A stretch of DNA of 64,000 nucleotides from Nitrospirota bacterium (GTDB taxonomy: Bacteria; Nitrospirota; Nitrospiria; Nitrospirales; Nitrospiraceae), in the NCBI GenBank assembly GCA_030684575.1, contig JAUXVD010000003.1, positions 310,001 through 374,000 of the forward strand, in the 5' to 3' direction. Both the position numbers and the translations under genes were made by a program. The notes below the pieces were generated by a model. It saw nothing but the letters and a program-made list of their open reading frames with translations. It was not told the DNA's origin and did no database searches. Of this stretch, positions 35,837-44,538 are shown in pieces. The first letter of the stretch is position 1; every line of letters begins with the position of its first letter.

Positions 35837-36747
35837 TGCGTCGGCAGAAGATCACGCTGCTTGTGCTGATCTTGCTCGGTGTGGCCGCTGCTTTGATCTT
35901 GCTGTCTCGCACTCCCTCTCCGATTGAACAGACGGCTGTGGCCGCGGTCCCGCGTCCGTTCGTCGTGTTCGACGCCACGCTCTTTAAGAATAAGCCCTCA
36001 CTCGCGGCCTACCACGTCAGGCCCCTCACAATTCTGTATGAGTCGCGCCTATTTGTCGCGAACCAGCCACCGACCGCCGTGCCTTCCGAAGTCATTGTGC
36101 GGTCTCTCGCGTATGAGCTGCGTGCGTCGACGGACCCGGTAGTCCTTGACATCGAGCGATGGCCGCTCACAGGAGATGGTGTGGCGGTGGCATCGACTGT
36201 GGCCAAGTATCTCTCCGTGCTCTCGTGGGTCAAGGGCGAGGCACCCGCCGTTCGATTCGGACTCTATGGCGCAGTCCCGATACCGGACTATTGGCGTGCA
36301 TCCAGTGGTCCGATCAGTCCTCAATTCCTGGCCTGGCGCAAGGACAATGATCGACTGGCTCAGATCGTCGATCACGTCGATGCGCTGTATCCATCGATCT
36401 ACACATTCTATCCAGACCGCCAGGTCTGGGTTGCCTATGCCAAGGCACAAATCGCGGAGGCCCGCCGTCTTGCAAAAGGCAAGCCTGTCTATGGTTTTCT
36501 TTGGCCGCTGTATCATAATCAAGGCAATGAGTCACTCGGTCCACGGCCGATCGAACCGGACTATTGGGACCTGCAATTGACCACGATGGCGCAACATGCG
36601 GATGGCGTCGTGATCTGGGGAGGGTCGGGAGATCACGGACCGGAACCATGGAATGAAGAGGCCCCCTGGTGGCAGGTGACAAAACGGTTCATGCAGCGAC
36701 TCGACCCCTCTTCTCTCACTCCTCCTACCGACGTCAGGGCCCAATAG
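35836..36747 (+). CDS. Exported putative glycosidase-like protein
   Basis: A 303-residue protein with an N-terminal signal anchor (about 6-24, TLLVLILLGVAAALILLS). The rest reads like a TIM-barrel: VVLDIERWPLTG, LYGAVPIPDYW, LYPSIYTFYP, VYGFLWPLYHNQGN and DGVVIWGGSGDHG follow the order of strands seen in hyaluronidase-like (GH56-type) hydrolases, where an acidic 'D.E.W' motif is catalytic. I rate this as a distant likeness only. It could trim or modify the exopolysaccharide. Coupled to the preceding glycosyltransferase. Confidence 0.55.
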   Translation: MRRQKITLLVLILLGVAAALILLSRTPSPIEQTAVAAVPRPFVVFDATLFKNKPSLAAYHVRPLTILYESRLFVANQPPTAVPSEVIVRSLAYELRASTDPVVLDIERWPLTGDGVAVASTVAKYLSVLSWVKGEAPAVRFGLYGAVPIPDYWRASSGPISPQFLAWRKDNDRLAQIVDHVDALYPSIYTFYPDRQVWVAYAKAQIAEARRLAKGKPVYGFLWPLYHNQGNESLGPRPIEPDYWDLQLTTMAQHADGVVIWGGSGDHGPEPWNEEAPWWQVTKRFMQRLDPSSLTPPTDVRAQ

Positions 36748-36858
36748 TATGGTGAAGCGGTTTATTTCATAGCACTATTTCGGCCTGGCCTCGATCAATC
36801 TTCGTCGCCGCATACGATCCAGAGCCCTCCGATTCACCCCTGTATCCCCCGGACCTGT

Positions 36859-36924
36859 TTTAACATTTTGTTAACACAAACTTGATATTGGCGATGCCAT
36901 CGCTCTACCGGTGAACGATAGACT
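36859..36924 (+). promoter_or_regulatory. Exopolysaccharide promoter module 3 (exosortase operon)
   Basis: TTTAAC (36859), GTTAAC (36870) and CTTGAT (36881) at 11-bp steps, then TTGGCGATGCCATCGC (36888-36903) with GG-N10-GC, then TAGACT (36919-36924), 43 bp after the second unit. The gene start is at 37002. Confidence 0.6.
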
Positions 36925-37001
36925 GGGTCTCCTACACATCGCCTAGTTCCTATGTTATGTGAGGGGTCGTCCGGTGGACGAGCCCTATTGAGAGGACCCG
37001 G

Positions 37002-38645
37002 ATGAAGAGTCACCCCACAACGTTCGAAGCCCCGCTGCCTTCTGTTTCCGTGATGTCTCAGACTCGACTGCTGGTGGGCATGAGCGCTTGGGTCTTCTGG
37101 GGCGTGCTGGCCGTTGTGCTGGCAGCTCTGGGCTATCTCTACGCAGACAGCCTGGGCGTGCTGGCGCAGTCCTGGTTGGAAGATGACAATTACAGTCATG
37201 GGCCGTTCATTCCGCTGATCTCGCTGTACCTGATTTGGCTTCGACGGAATCAGTTGCATATTGTCGAGCGACGTGGCGCCTGGTGGGGGCTCCCGATAAC
37301 CGCAGTAGGACTCATTGTGTATGTCGTCGGCGAGTTTGCCTCCATGCATGCGGTGGTCCAGCTCTCGTTATGGGTTGTGATCGTGGGGTTGCTGACGTGC
37401 GTTATCGGACTGTCCGGGATCCGCCTGCTGGCCTTTCCCTTGCTGTACCTTCTCGCCGCCATTCCGATGCCGGAGTTTCTGCAGGGGGAACTGTCCAATC
37501 GTCTCCAGTTGTGGTCTTCGGCCTTGGGGATCGGATGTCTCCAATTCATCGGAGTCATGGCCTACCGGGAAGGCAACGTAATCGATCTGGGGCCGATACA
37601 ACTGCAAGTCGTCGAGGCCTGCAGCGGACTCCGGTATCTGTTCCCCCTCACGGCCCTCACCTTGCTCGTGGCCTATCTCTATCGAGAATCCCTCTGGAAG
37701 CGGGTGCTGCTTGTGCTGTCCAGTATTCCCATCTCGATACTCCTCAACGGTTTCCGGATCGGCACCATCGGCCTGTTAGTCGAGACCTATGGCAAGAGTG
37801 CGGCAGACGGCTTCAGCCATTTCTTTGAGGGTTGGATCTTCTTCGTGGCAAGTTTAGGCCTGCTCTGTGCCGAGATGTGGCTCTTGTCCCGCGTTGGGTC
37901 GACCTCACCAAGGCGTCCATTTAGCGAATTGATCGGCCCTCCCTCAGTGAAGGCGGGTGGATCGGAGAGGACACATGCAGACGCATCGGCTGATCGCGTG
38001 TCTCCCGCTCCTCTGCTGGCGGGAGGCGTCTTGCTCATAGTGGCGGTCTTGGCTGCTCCATCAGTCGCCCCGCACGAGTTTCCTGCTCCTGCGCGGCAGT
38101 CGTTGCTCGACTTTCCCTTGCAGCTCGGTGAATGGGCCGGCGTTTCTTCTGTCATGGAGCGACAGTACCTCGACGCCTTGCAATTGGACGATTACGTGCT
38201 TGCGGACTACAGCGCGGGGGAGAAGGTTCCAGTCAACCTGTACGTGGCCTATTATCGCTCGCCGAAAAAAGGCCGCTCGTCGCATTCCCCCCGGCAGTGT
38301 ATTCCCGGCGGGGGCTGGGAGATTACCTCCTTCGAGCCGTTGAGGCTGGACCAGCGGTTAGACATGGCCAAGGCGTTGGAGGTCAATCGTCTGGTGATTC
38401 AGAAGGGCGGCCAGAAACAGATTGTGTACTACTGGTTCAAACAACGTGATCGCTGGTTCACCAGCGAGTATGGCGTGAAATTTTATCTTTTTTGGGATTC
38501 CTTGACCCGCCACAGGGCAGACGGCGCGCTCGTGCGTCTCGTGTCCGGCGTCAATGCCGGCGAGACGGAGGCCAGAGTCGATGCGCGTCTACAGACCATG
38601 GCCGGTCTCGTGACACCGCTGTTAGACCGTTATGTTCCAGATTAA
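37002..38645 (+). CDS. xrtA: Exosortase A fused to EpsI domain
   Basis: Membrane protease/transpeptidase-like enzyme thought to cleave PEP-CTERM signals, 547 residues. Residues 30-295 form eight or so helices with the catalytic set: Cys207 in EACSGLRYLFPL, Arg252 in LNGFRIGTIG and His273 in GFSHFFEGW. Residues about 330-547 are an EpsI domain (periplasmic, LGEWAG then YLDALQLDDYVLADY and a 'SHSPRQCIPGGGWE' element), here fused as in many XrtA systems. GAGAGGA stands before the ATG. First gene of a tight operon that runs to 48578. Confidence 0.92.
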   Translation: MKSHPTTFEAPLPSVSVMSQTRLLVGMSAWVFWGVLAVVLAALGYLYADSLGVLAQSWLEDDNYSHGPFIPLISLYLIWLRRNQLHIVERRGAWWGLPITAVGLIVYVVGEFASMHAVVQLSLWVVIVGLLTCVIGLSGIRLLAFPLLYLLAAIPMPEFLQGELSNRLQLWSSALGIGCLQFIGVMAYREGNVIDLGPIQLQVVEACSGLRYLFPLTALTLLVAYLYRESLWKRVLLVLSSIPISILLNGFRIGTIGLLVETYGKSAADGFSHFFEGWIFFVASLGLLCAEMWLLSRVGSTSPRRPFSELIGPPSVKAGGSERTHADASADRVSPAPLLAGGVLLIVAVLAAPSVAPHEFPAPARQSLLDFPLQLGEWAGVSSVMERQYLDALQLDDYVLADYSAGEKVPVNLYVAYYRSPKKGRSSHSPRQCIPGGGWEITSFEPLRLDQRLDMAKALEVNRLVIQKGGQKQIVYYWFKQRDRWFTSEYGVKFYLFWDSLTRHRADGALVRLVSGVNAGETEARVDARLQTMAGLVTPLLDRYVPD

Positions 38646-38648
38646 GGA

Positions 38649-40286
38649 ATGACGGATATGGGCACGGCGATATTTTTCAGCTTCATGGGATCGTTGATCA
38701 TCTGTATGGCATTGATTCCGGCGTTGACGGCGTCAGCCTGGCGGCTCCAGTTCGTCGATATTCCCCGCGAACGGCATGCCCATGACGCGCCGATCGCGAA
38801 AGTCGGAGGTATCGCGTTTGCGGTCGCGACCTTTGCTGCAGTTTTGTTGTGGTCGCCCAAGGAACAGTTGATTTTGATCAGTCTGCTTGGCGGCGCGGTC
38901 ATTCTTCTTTTCGGCATGTGGGATGACCGGATCGGTCTCAACCATCGCATGAAGTTTTGCGGGCAAATGCTGGCTGCAGCGATTGTCGTCGGGTTGGCGG
39001 GTGTTCGTCTGACAACAGTACCCTTCATGGATGAGACCCTGCTTCCCTTCTGGTTAGCCGTTCCACTCACTGTTCTGGTGATCGTGGGAGTGACGAATGC
39101 CGTCAACCTGGCGGACGGACTCGATGGTTTGGCCGGCGGGTTGTCCTTGCTCAGCTTTGCGGGCATTGCCTACCTCGCGTACCAGGCGAACGAGCCGCTG
39201 CTGGTGCTGTTGATGGTATCGGTCCTGGGAGGGCTGTTGGGATTTCTCCGCTTCAACACCTATCCGGCCAAGATCTTCATGGGCGATGCCGGGAGCCAGT
39301 TTCTGGGCCACTATCTGGCTGTGGCCGCTATTTTGCTGACCGATTCCGGCAGGACGCTCTACAGCCCCTTGCTGGCGCTGTTTATTTGGGGCGTGCCCCT
39401 GCTGGATACGATCGGGGTGATGGGGCAACGTTTGTTGGAAGGCCGGTCCCCGTTCATCGGCGATCGCAACCACATCCATCACAAGTTGCTGGCCAGAGGG
39501 TTGACCCATGGACAAGCCGTCACGGTGATCTACCTCGCTCATGGCGCGATGGTGAGTTGCGCCTATTTATTACGGTGGCAGTCGGATGCCGTCCTATTGG
39601 GTATCTACCTCTTCTGTGCCGCGGCGATTCTCTCCATGTTCGTTCGATCGCGCCAGCCGACGACGTTGGCGATCAAGCCCACAAAAACGAACGGCTCCAC
39701 ACAAGCAACGGACCAACGATCGCAGGTCCGAATTGGAGTATGGGCACTTGCGGCGATTCAAGTGGCAGTGCCTCTCTATCTCATCGCATCGGTGGCGATG
39801 CCGAGGGAGATTCCCTGGGACGCCGGGATGATCGCTGCGGGATTGCTGGTAGCCCTGTTAGGTTCAATGGCGGCAGGCCGCGGAACGCCATGGGCCGTGC
39901 GGATGGGTTTGTATGTCGGGAGCACCTGCCTGATGTATTACAGCGAAATCTCCCCGCGCCTTTCCGGCCCCGAGATGATGACGCCCGTCAATATCGGGTT
40001 CGTGATCTTAGCGGGACTCGTCGTGTTGACCATTCGATTTGCCGGGGAGGACCGGTTTCAAACGACGCCGTTGGACTACTTGATTGTTTTATTGGCCGTC
40101 GTGATGCCGTTCTTGCCGGACATGACTGCGGGCGAAGTGCCGGTCAGTCTTCTTGCGGCAAAACTGATTGTGTTGTTCTTTTCATTTGAGCTGCTGCTCC
40201 ATATCTATGCTTCAGCGGCCACCCGCTTGGGTTGGGTTTCTGCCTGGATGTTGGGCGGGTTGGTGTTACGAGCCTGGTGGTTATGA
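38649..40286 (+). CDS. WecA/MraY-type sugar-phosphate transferase with extra domain
   Basis: Initiates the repeat unit by moving a sugar-1-phosphate to undecaprenyl phosphate. Residues about 1-345 are the classic ten-helix enzyme: NAVNLADGLDGLAGG (Asp pair), FMGDAGSQFLG (catalytic Asp) and GDRNHIHHKL (HIHH motif). At 545 residues it is about 190 longer than usual; residues 360-545 add five or six further helices without a family I recognise. AAGGA sits directly at the first ATG, so 38658 could be the real start. Second gene of the exosortase operon. Confidence 0.88.
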   Translation: MTDMGTAIFFSFMGSLIICMALIPALTASAWRLQFVDIPRERHAHDAPIAKVGGIAFAVATFAAVLLWSPKEQLILISLLGGAVILLFGMWDDRIGLNHRMKFCGQMLAAAIVVGLAGVRLTTVPFMDETLLPFWLAVPLTVLVIVGVTNAVNLADGLDGLAGGLSLLSFAGIAYLAYQANEPLLVLLMVSVLGGLLGFLRFNTYPAKIFMGDAGSQFLGHYLAVAAILLTDSGRTLYSPLLALFIWGVPLLDTIGVMGQRLLEGRSPFIGDRNHIHHKLLARGLTHGQAVTVIYLAHGAMVSCAYLLRWQSDAVLLGIYLFCAAAILSMFVRSRQPTTLAIKPTKTNGSTQATDQRSQVRIGVWALAAIQVAVPLYLIASVAMPREIPWDAGMIAAGLLVALLGSMAAGRGTPWAVRMGLYVGSTCLMYYSEISPRLSGPEMMTPVNIGFVILAGLVVLTIRFAGEDRFQTTPLDYLIVLLAVVMPFLPDMTAGEVPVSLLAAKLIVLFFSFELLLHIYASAATRLGWVSAWMLGGLVLRAWWL

Positions 40287-40314
40287 TCGGATCGTGGAAG
40301 GGGAGGCAGATGTC

Positions 40315-42702
40315 ATGAAACAGGGGATAGCTCTCGTACTGGTCGTTCTGATGATGAGCGGGACTCTCGGCTGCGGGGGTCCCGAAGAGCACAAAACCAA
40401 ATATCGCTTACGCGCGCAAGAATATTTTGAGCAGGGCAATTTCCCCAAAGCCCGCGTGGCGATTCGAAACGTCCTGAAGATCGATCCCAAAGACGTCGAA
40501 GCCTATTTCCTCTATGCACAAGTGGAGGAAAAGGAGCGCAATTGGCGCAACGCCCTGGCAGGGTATCAACAGGTCGTGGAATTGAGTCCGGAGCATAATC
40601 GCGCATTGATTAAACTGGCCAAATTTTATCTGGAGGCGCGCGCCCTTGAGCAGGTGACCCAAATCACGGACCGGATTCTGGCGAAGGCGCCAAACCATGT
40701 TCCTGCGCAGGCGTTGCAAATCGCTGTGACGGCGGTCACCGGCAAGCTCGATGAGGCCATCGGTCGAGCCGAGCAGTTGATCGCAGCGGCGCCGGCCGAC
40801 ACCGATGCCGTGCTGCTCATTGCTTCGCTCTATACCGCCAATCAACGAGGGGAGGAGGCGGTGCCGCTGCTTAGGCGATCCCTGGAGACTCAGCCAGGCA
40901 ATCTCGAACTGCTCGATGCTCTGTCCTCGACTTTGATCAAGCAGGGCCATATGGACGAAGCGGCGGCGACGCTGCAGCAGATTACTGAGCTGGAGCCGAC
41001 GGTTCTGAATCACCGGTGGCGACAGGCAGCGGTTTACGATCAACAACAGCGATACGACAAAGCCGAAGCCGTGCTCAAGGAAACGGTGCAACTCGACCCT
41101 GAGGATGAAACACGCCGATTGGCGCTTGTCGAATATGTGGCCAAGCGCCGTGGAGTCGAGCAGGCGGAATTGTCTCTGCTTGAGGCGCGCAAGGCATTGC
41201 CGCGTGCCGGCAAACTCTGGTTTGCCCTTGCGAATCTCTATGAATCGACTCAACGGACGGATAAAGCCCGCGAGACCTATCAGGCGATTCAGAAAGAGTA
41301 TCAAAAGAAACCCGAAGGGCTTGAGGCGCAGGTCAAACTCGCCGGGCTCGATTGGGCAGCGGGTAAGACGGACGAGGCGGAGCGGCAGCTTCAAGACGTG
41401 TTGAAGGAAAATGCCCGATCGACGGATGCCTTGCTCTTGCGGGGAAAGATCGCTTTGCAGCGCGGGAACGGTAAGGACGCCACACAGGATTTCCGGTCCG
41501 TACTGAAGGACCAGCCTGAGTCGGCTGACGGGCATCTGTTGCTTGCGCGAGCCTACTTGATGACGGGTGAAACGACGCTCGCCCGCGAGAGTTTGGGTGG
41601 AGCGCTCAGCTTGAAGCCGGCGTTGATGGAAGCCCAGCTGATGCTGGCGGGACTGGATGCGTCCGTTGGACATACCAAAGAAGCACGAGAACGCTTGGAG
41701 CCGCTCGTCGCTCGCAATCCCGGTAACGTCACCCTGTTAGGCATGATGTTTCAGTTGCAGACACAGGAGAAGGATTGGGGACAGAGTCAGGAGACGTTGA
41801 CGAAACTGAGAACAGCCGGTGCGGACCAGACAGCCGCTGATTTAGCGGAGGGGCATGTCGCCTTGGCCCAACAGCAATGGGACAAGGCGGAAGCCGCCTA
41901 TTCCCGAGCCGCCGAGCAACGGCCACTCGCACCGGAACCGCTCCTGGCCCTGGTGCAGCTTGGGATCAAGCGTGGACAGGTTGCTCAGGTGCAATCTCGA
42001 CTTGAAGCATTGATAGCGGCCCATCCCGATCATCCCTTCGCGGATGGATTTTTTGGCGAGCTGTTGCTGACGAGGGGAGATACCGCTGCGGCCATCGCGC
42101 ATTTTGAGGCTGCGGCGCGTCTGAATCCGAAATGGAGTACCCCTTGGGTTCACCTGGCCCGCTATCACTACGCGGGAAAACGCCTGACGGAGGGGGACGA
42201 GTTCCTGCGCAAAGGGCTTCAAGAGAGCCCGGACAATGAACAGATGCGCTTGCTGTTGGCGGTGAGTCTCGATGCGCAGCGCCGGTTCGACGAGGCCATT
42301 GCCCATTACGAGACGGTGTTAAAGACGAGTCCGAAGTCGATGCTGGCGGCGAACAATCTCGCAGCGACATTGATCGATCACAAAAGCGATTCGAAAAGTC
42401 TTGAGCGAGCTCTGACGCTGAGCCGGGCCTTTGAGTCGCAGACGCCGAATCCCTATCTGCTCGATACCTTGGGGTGGGCACATTATAAGCTGGACCATGG
42501 GAACGATGCGGTGCGCTTGCTGAAGCAAGCCACGGCCTTGGCACCGGACCATCCGGTGCTGAACTACCATCTTGGCGCGGCACTATCGAAGTCTGGACAT
42601 CCTGGCGATGCGCTCGTGTATTTGAAAAAGGCGGTGGCGGCAGGAACCCCGTTTGAGGGATTGGACGCAGCCAAAGCATTGCTGGCGGAGGTGGCGGGAT
42701 GA
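40315..42702 (+). CDS. prsT: PEP-CTERM system TPR-repeat lipoprotein (PrsT)
   Basis: A 795-residue lipoprotein: signal 1-19 with lipobox LGC, then at least 15 tetratricopeptide repeats (for example YRLRAQEYFEQGNFPKARVA, VEEKERNWRNALAGYQQV). This fits the PEP-CTERM-associated TPR lipoprotein always found beside XrtA. It is likely a periplasmic scaffold for polymer export. The start is set by GGAAGGGGAGG at 40297-40307; upstream codons in frame belong to the previous gene. The stop overlaps the next ATG. Confidence 0.9.
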   Translation: MKQGIALVLVVLMMSGTLGCGGPEEHKTKYRLRAQEYFEQGNFPKARVAIRNVLKIDPKDVEAYFLYAQVEEKERNWRNALAGYQQVVELSPEHNRALIKLAKFYLEARALEQVTQITDRILAKAPNHVPAQALQIAVTAVTGKLDEAIGRAEQLIAAAPADTDAVLLIASLYTANQRGEEAVPLLRRSLETQPGNLELLDALSSTLIKQGHMDEAAATLQQITELEPTVLNHRWRQAAVYDQQQRYDKAEAVLKETVQLDPEDETRRLALVEYVAKRRGVEQAELSLLEARKALPRAGKLWFALANLYESTQRTDKARETYQAIQKEYQKKPEGLEAQVKLAGLDWAAGKTDEAERQLQDVLKENARSTDALLLRGKIALQRGNGKDATQDFRSVLKDQPESADGHLLLARAYLMTGETTLARESLGGALSLKPALMEAQLMLAGLDASVGHTKEARERLEPLVARNPGNVTLLGMMFQLQTQEKDWGQSQETLTKLRTAGADQTAADLAEGHVALAQQQWDKAEAAYSRAAEQRPLAPEPLLALVQLGIKRGQVAQVQSRLEALIAAHPDHPFADGFFGELLLTRGDTAAAIAHFEAAARLNPKWSTPWVHLARYHYAGKRLTEGDEFLRKGLQESPDNEQMRLLLAVSLDAQRRFDEAIAHYETVLKTSPKSMLAANNLAATLIDHKSDSKSLERALTLSRAFESQTPNPYLLDTLGWAHYKLDHGNDAVRLLKQATALAPDHPVLNYHLGAALSKSGHPGDALVYLKKAVAAGTPFEGLDAAKALLAEVAG

Positions 42703-43301
42703 GAGCGTTTCTCCAAAATATGTTGGCGCAGGGGTTTGTCAGTGGGGCGATCGTCATAGGAGGACTCTGTCTGTTCGGAAACAACCAGGTCTTCGCGGCA
42801 GAGACGGCGGTCGCCGAACCCAGCTACCTGCTCGGCCCGGAAGACGTGCTGAAGGTCGCGGTGTGGAAGGATGAACAGCTCACGCAGGAAACGGTGGTGC
42901 GCCCCGACGGGATGATCACCTTCCCGCTCATTGGAGACGTGTCCGCAACGGGCCGTACAGCAGAGGATGTGCGCCTAGAAATTGCGAAACGGCTGAGCAA
43001 GTTTCTCCCGAATCCCAATGTCACGGTCTCTGTGCTCAAAGTGCTGAGTAACCGCATCTATGTGCTCGGGCGAGTGAACAAGCCCGGAGAGTATCTGGTC
43101 GGCCACTACACCGATGTGTTGCAAGCGTTGAGTATGGCAGGAGGCCTCACGCCCTATGCATCTGAGAACGACATCAAGATCATGCGGCGTGGCGGAGCCA
43201 ATCAGCAGGTCTTTCATTTCAGATATGGAGATATGCAGAAGGAGAAAGACCTGAGGCAGAATATTTTGTTGCAGCGTGGCGACGTGGTGATGGTGCCGTG
43301 A
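42699..43301 (+). CDS. Polysaccharide export protein (Wza-like)
   Basis: A 200-residue periplasmic export protein: signal peptide 1-32, then the Poly_export domain (about 40-115: YLLGPEDVLKVAVWKDEQL, RPDGMITFPLIGDV) and an SLBB domain (NRIYVLGRVNKPGEYLVG). It is shorter than Wza and lacks the C-terminal helix that crosses the outer membrane and a lipobox, so it needs a separate outer-membrane partner; the next gene is a barrel. Starts by ATGA overlap with prsT. Confidence 0.9.
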   Translation: MRAFLQNMLAQGFVSGAIVIGGLCLFGNNQVFAAETAVAEPSYLLGPEDVLKVAVWKDEQLTQETVVRPDGMITFPLIGDVSATGRTAEDVRLEIAKRLSKFLPNPNVTVSVLKVLSNRIYVLGRVNKPGEYLVGHYTDVLQALSMAGGLTPYASENDIKIMRRGGANQQVFHFRYGDMQKEKDLRQNILLQRGDVVMVP

Positions 43302-43305
43302 CCGA

Positions 43306-44538
43306 ATGGAACCACCGAATGTCGGATTCAATCGTTCGTCCCTGGGAACCCGACTGCGGGTACGCCTGTTCGCGTGCCTGTGTGTTGCGATGCTGACGGC
43401 AGCCGGTGTGCAAGGCGAAGCAGGCGCAGCAGAGTGGTCGGCGGAGCCGTCGTTGAGTGTGAAAGGCGAGTACAACAGTAATTTATTGTTGTTCAACGGC
43501 AACAATGAAGTGTGGGGCCACTGGGTCAGTCCCGCCTTGAAATTCAAGGGCTCCACCGAATCCTTGGAGGTGGAAGGGAACGTGAAGAGCGACTTCGTTC
43601 AATACTACGGTCAAGAGGACAGAGGCCTGACGAATCTATATTTTCCGTTACGGTCGTCCTATCGCTCGGATCGCCATACAGTAGGATTCGAGGGAGGTTT
43701 CACCAGGGACAACACGTTGATGACTGAATTGAAACAGACCGGACTCGTCTTGGGTTTCACCCAACGAAGTCTGTGGACGGCCATGCCCAGTTGGAAGGTT
43801 GGCATCACCGAGCGGCTGTCCTGGCAAAGCAGTTATCAATTCATGGATGCGCAGTACGAAAACGGACGTCGTTTAGGCCTCGTGGATTATCAAGTTCACG
43901 GGGGGACGACGGGGCCGACCTATAACCTCGGTCTGTTGGATCAAGTCCAACTCACCGGCGAATACACGTTGGTTCGCACGCCCTTCATCAAACAAGACTC
44001 GACGTATTACGGCCTGCAAGGCGGATGGACCCATGATTTCGGCCACGAGGTCACCGGCTCTCTATCTGGAGGCATCCGGTTCGTACGCTCGACGCAGGAG
44101 ATCCCGGGAGGAGCCGTGACCGATCGTGAAACCGTGTGGGTCTATAAGGGGACTCTCCGAAAACAGTTTGAGCGCACGACGATGCAAATGGACGTTAGCC
44201 GCGAGATCAATCCCAGCGGGTTCGGCCGATTGCTGCAGAGCGATCACGTGGGCGGATCGCTGTCGCACAACGTGACCGAAACCCTGAGCGCTTCATTGAA
44301 CGGAGGCCTGTATTTTGTGTCCGGGGTCGAGACCAATGCCTCGAGCGGCTCCGTGTCTCAGTCGAGGTTTTCCTCTATCAGCCCGAGCCTGTCGTGGAAG
44401 TTCAGCCCCTGGTGGACGCTGGATCTCTCGTACACCTATGCCGAGCGTGCCGTCGGCAGTCTCAACCAATGGAATTTTGCCAATTCCACATTCGTCATGG
44501 TGACGTACGGAGGGCAGAAATGGTCGGTGTCCCAATGA
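43306..44538 (+). CDS. Outer-membrane barrel of the PEP-CTERM system
   Basis: 410 residues: signal peptide 1-42, then a barrel of alternating strands (for example SLSVKGEYNSNLLLF, SDRHTVGFEGGF, WTLDLSYTYAERA) with end VMVTYGGQKWSVSQ. It matches the uncharacterised PEP-CTERM-associated barrel family seen between the export and chain-length genes. A likely export pore or matrix anchor. The start follows the previous stop by five bases. Its stop overlaps the next ATG. Confidence 0.8.
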   Translation: MEPPNVGFNRSSLGTRLRVRLFACLCVAMLTAAGVQGEAGAAEWSAEPSLSVKGEYNSNLLLFNGNNEVWGHWVSPALKFKGSTESLEVEGNVKSDFVQYYGQEDRGLTNLYFPLRSSYRSDRHTVGFEGGFTRDNTLMTELKQTGLVLGFTQRSLWTAMPSWKVGITERLSWQSSYQFMDAQYENGRRLGLVDYQVHGGTTGPTYNLGLLDQVQLTGEYTLVRTPFIKQDSTYYGLQGGWTHDFGHEVTGSLSGGIRFVRSTQEIPGGAVTDRETVWVYKGTLRKQFERTTMQMDVSREINPSGFGRLLQSDHVGGSLSHNVTETLSASLNGGLYFVSGVETNASSGSVSQSRFSSISPSLSWKFSPWWTLDLSYTYAERAVGSLNQWNFANSTFVMVTYGGQKWSVSQ

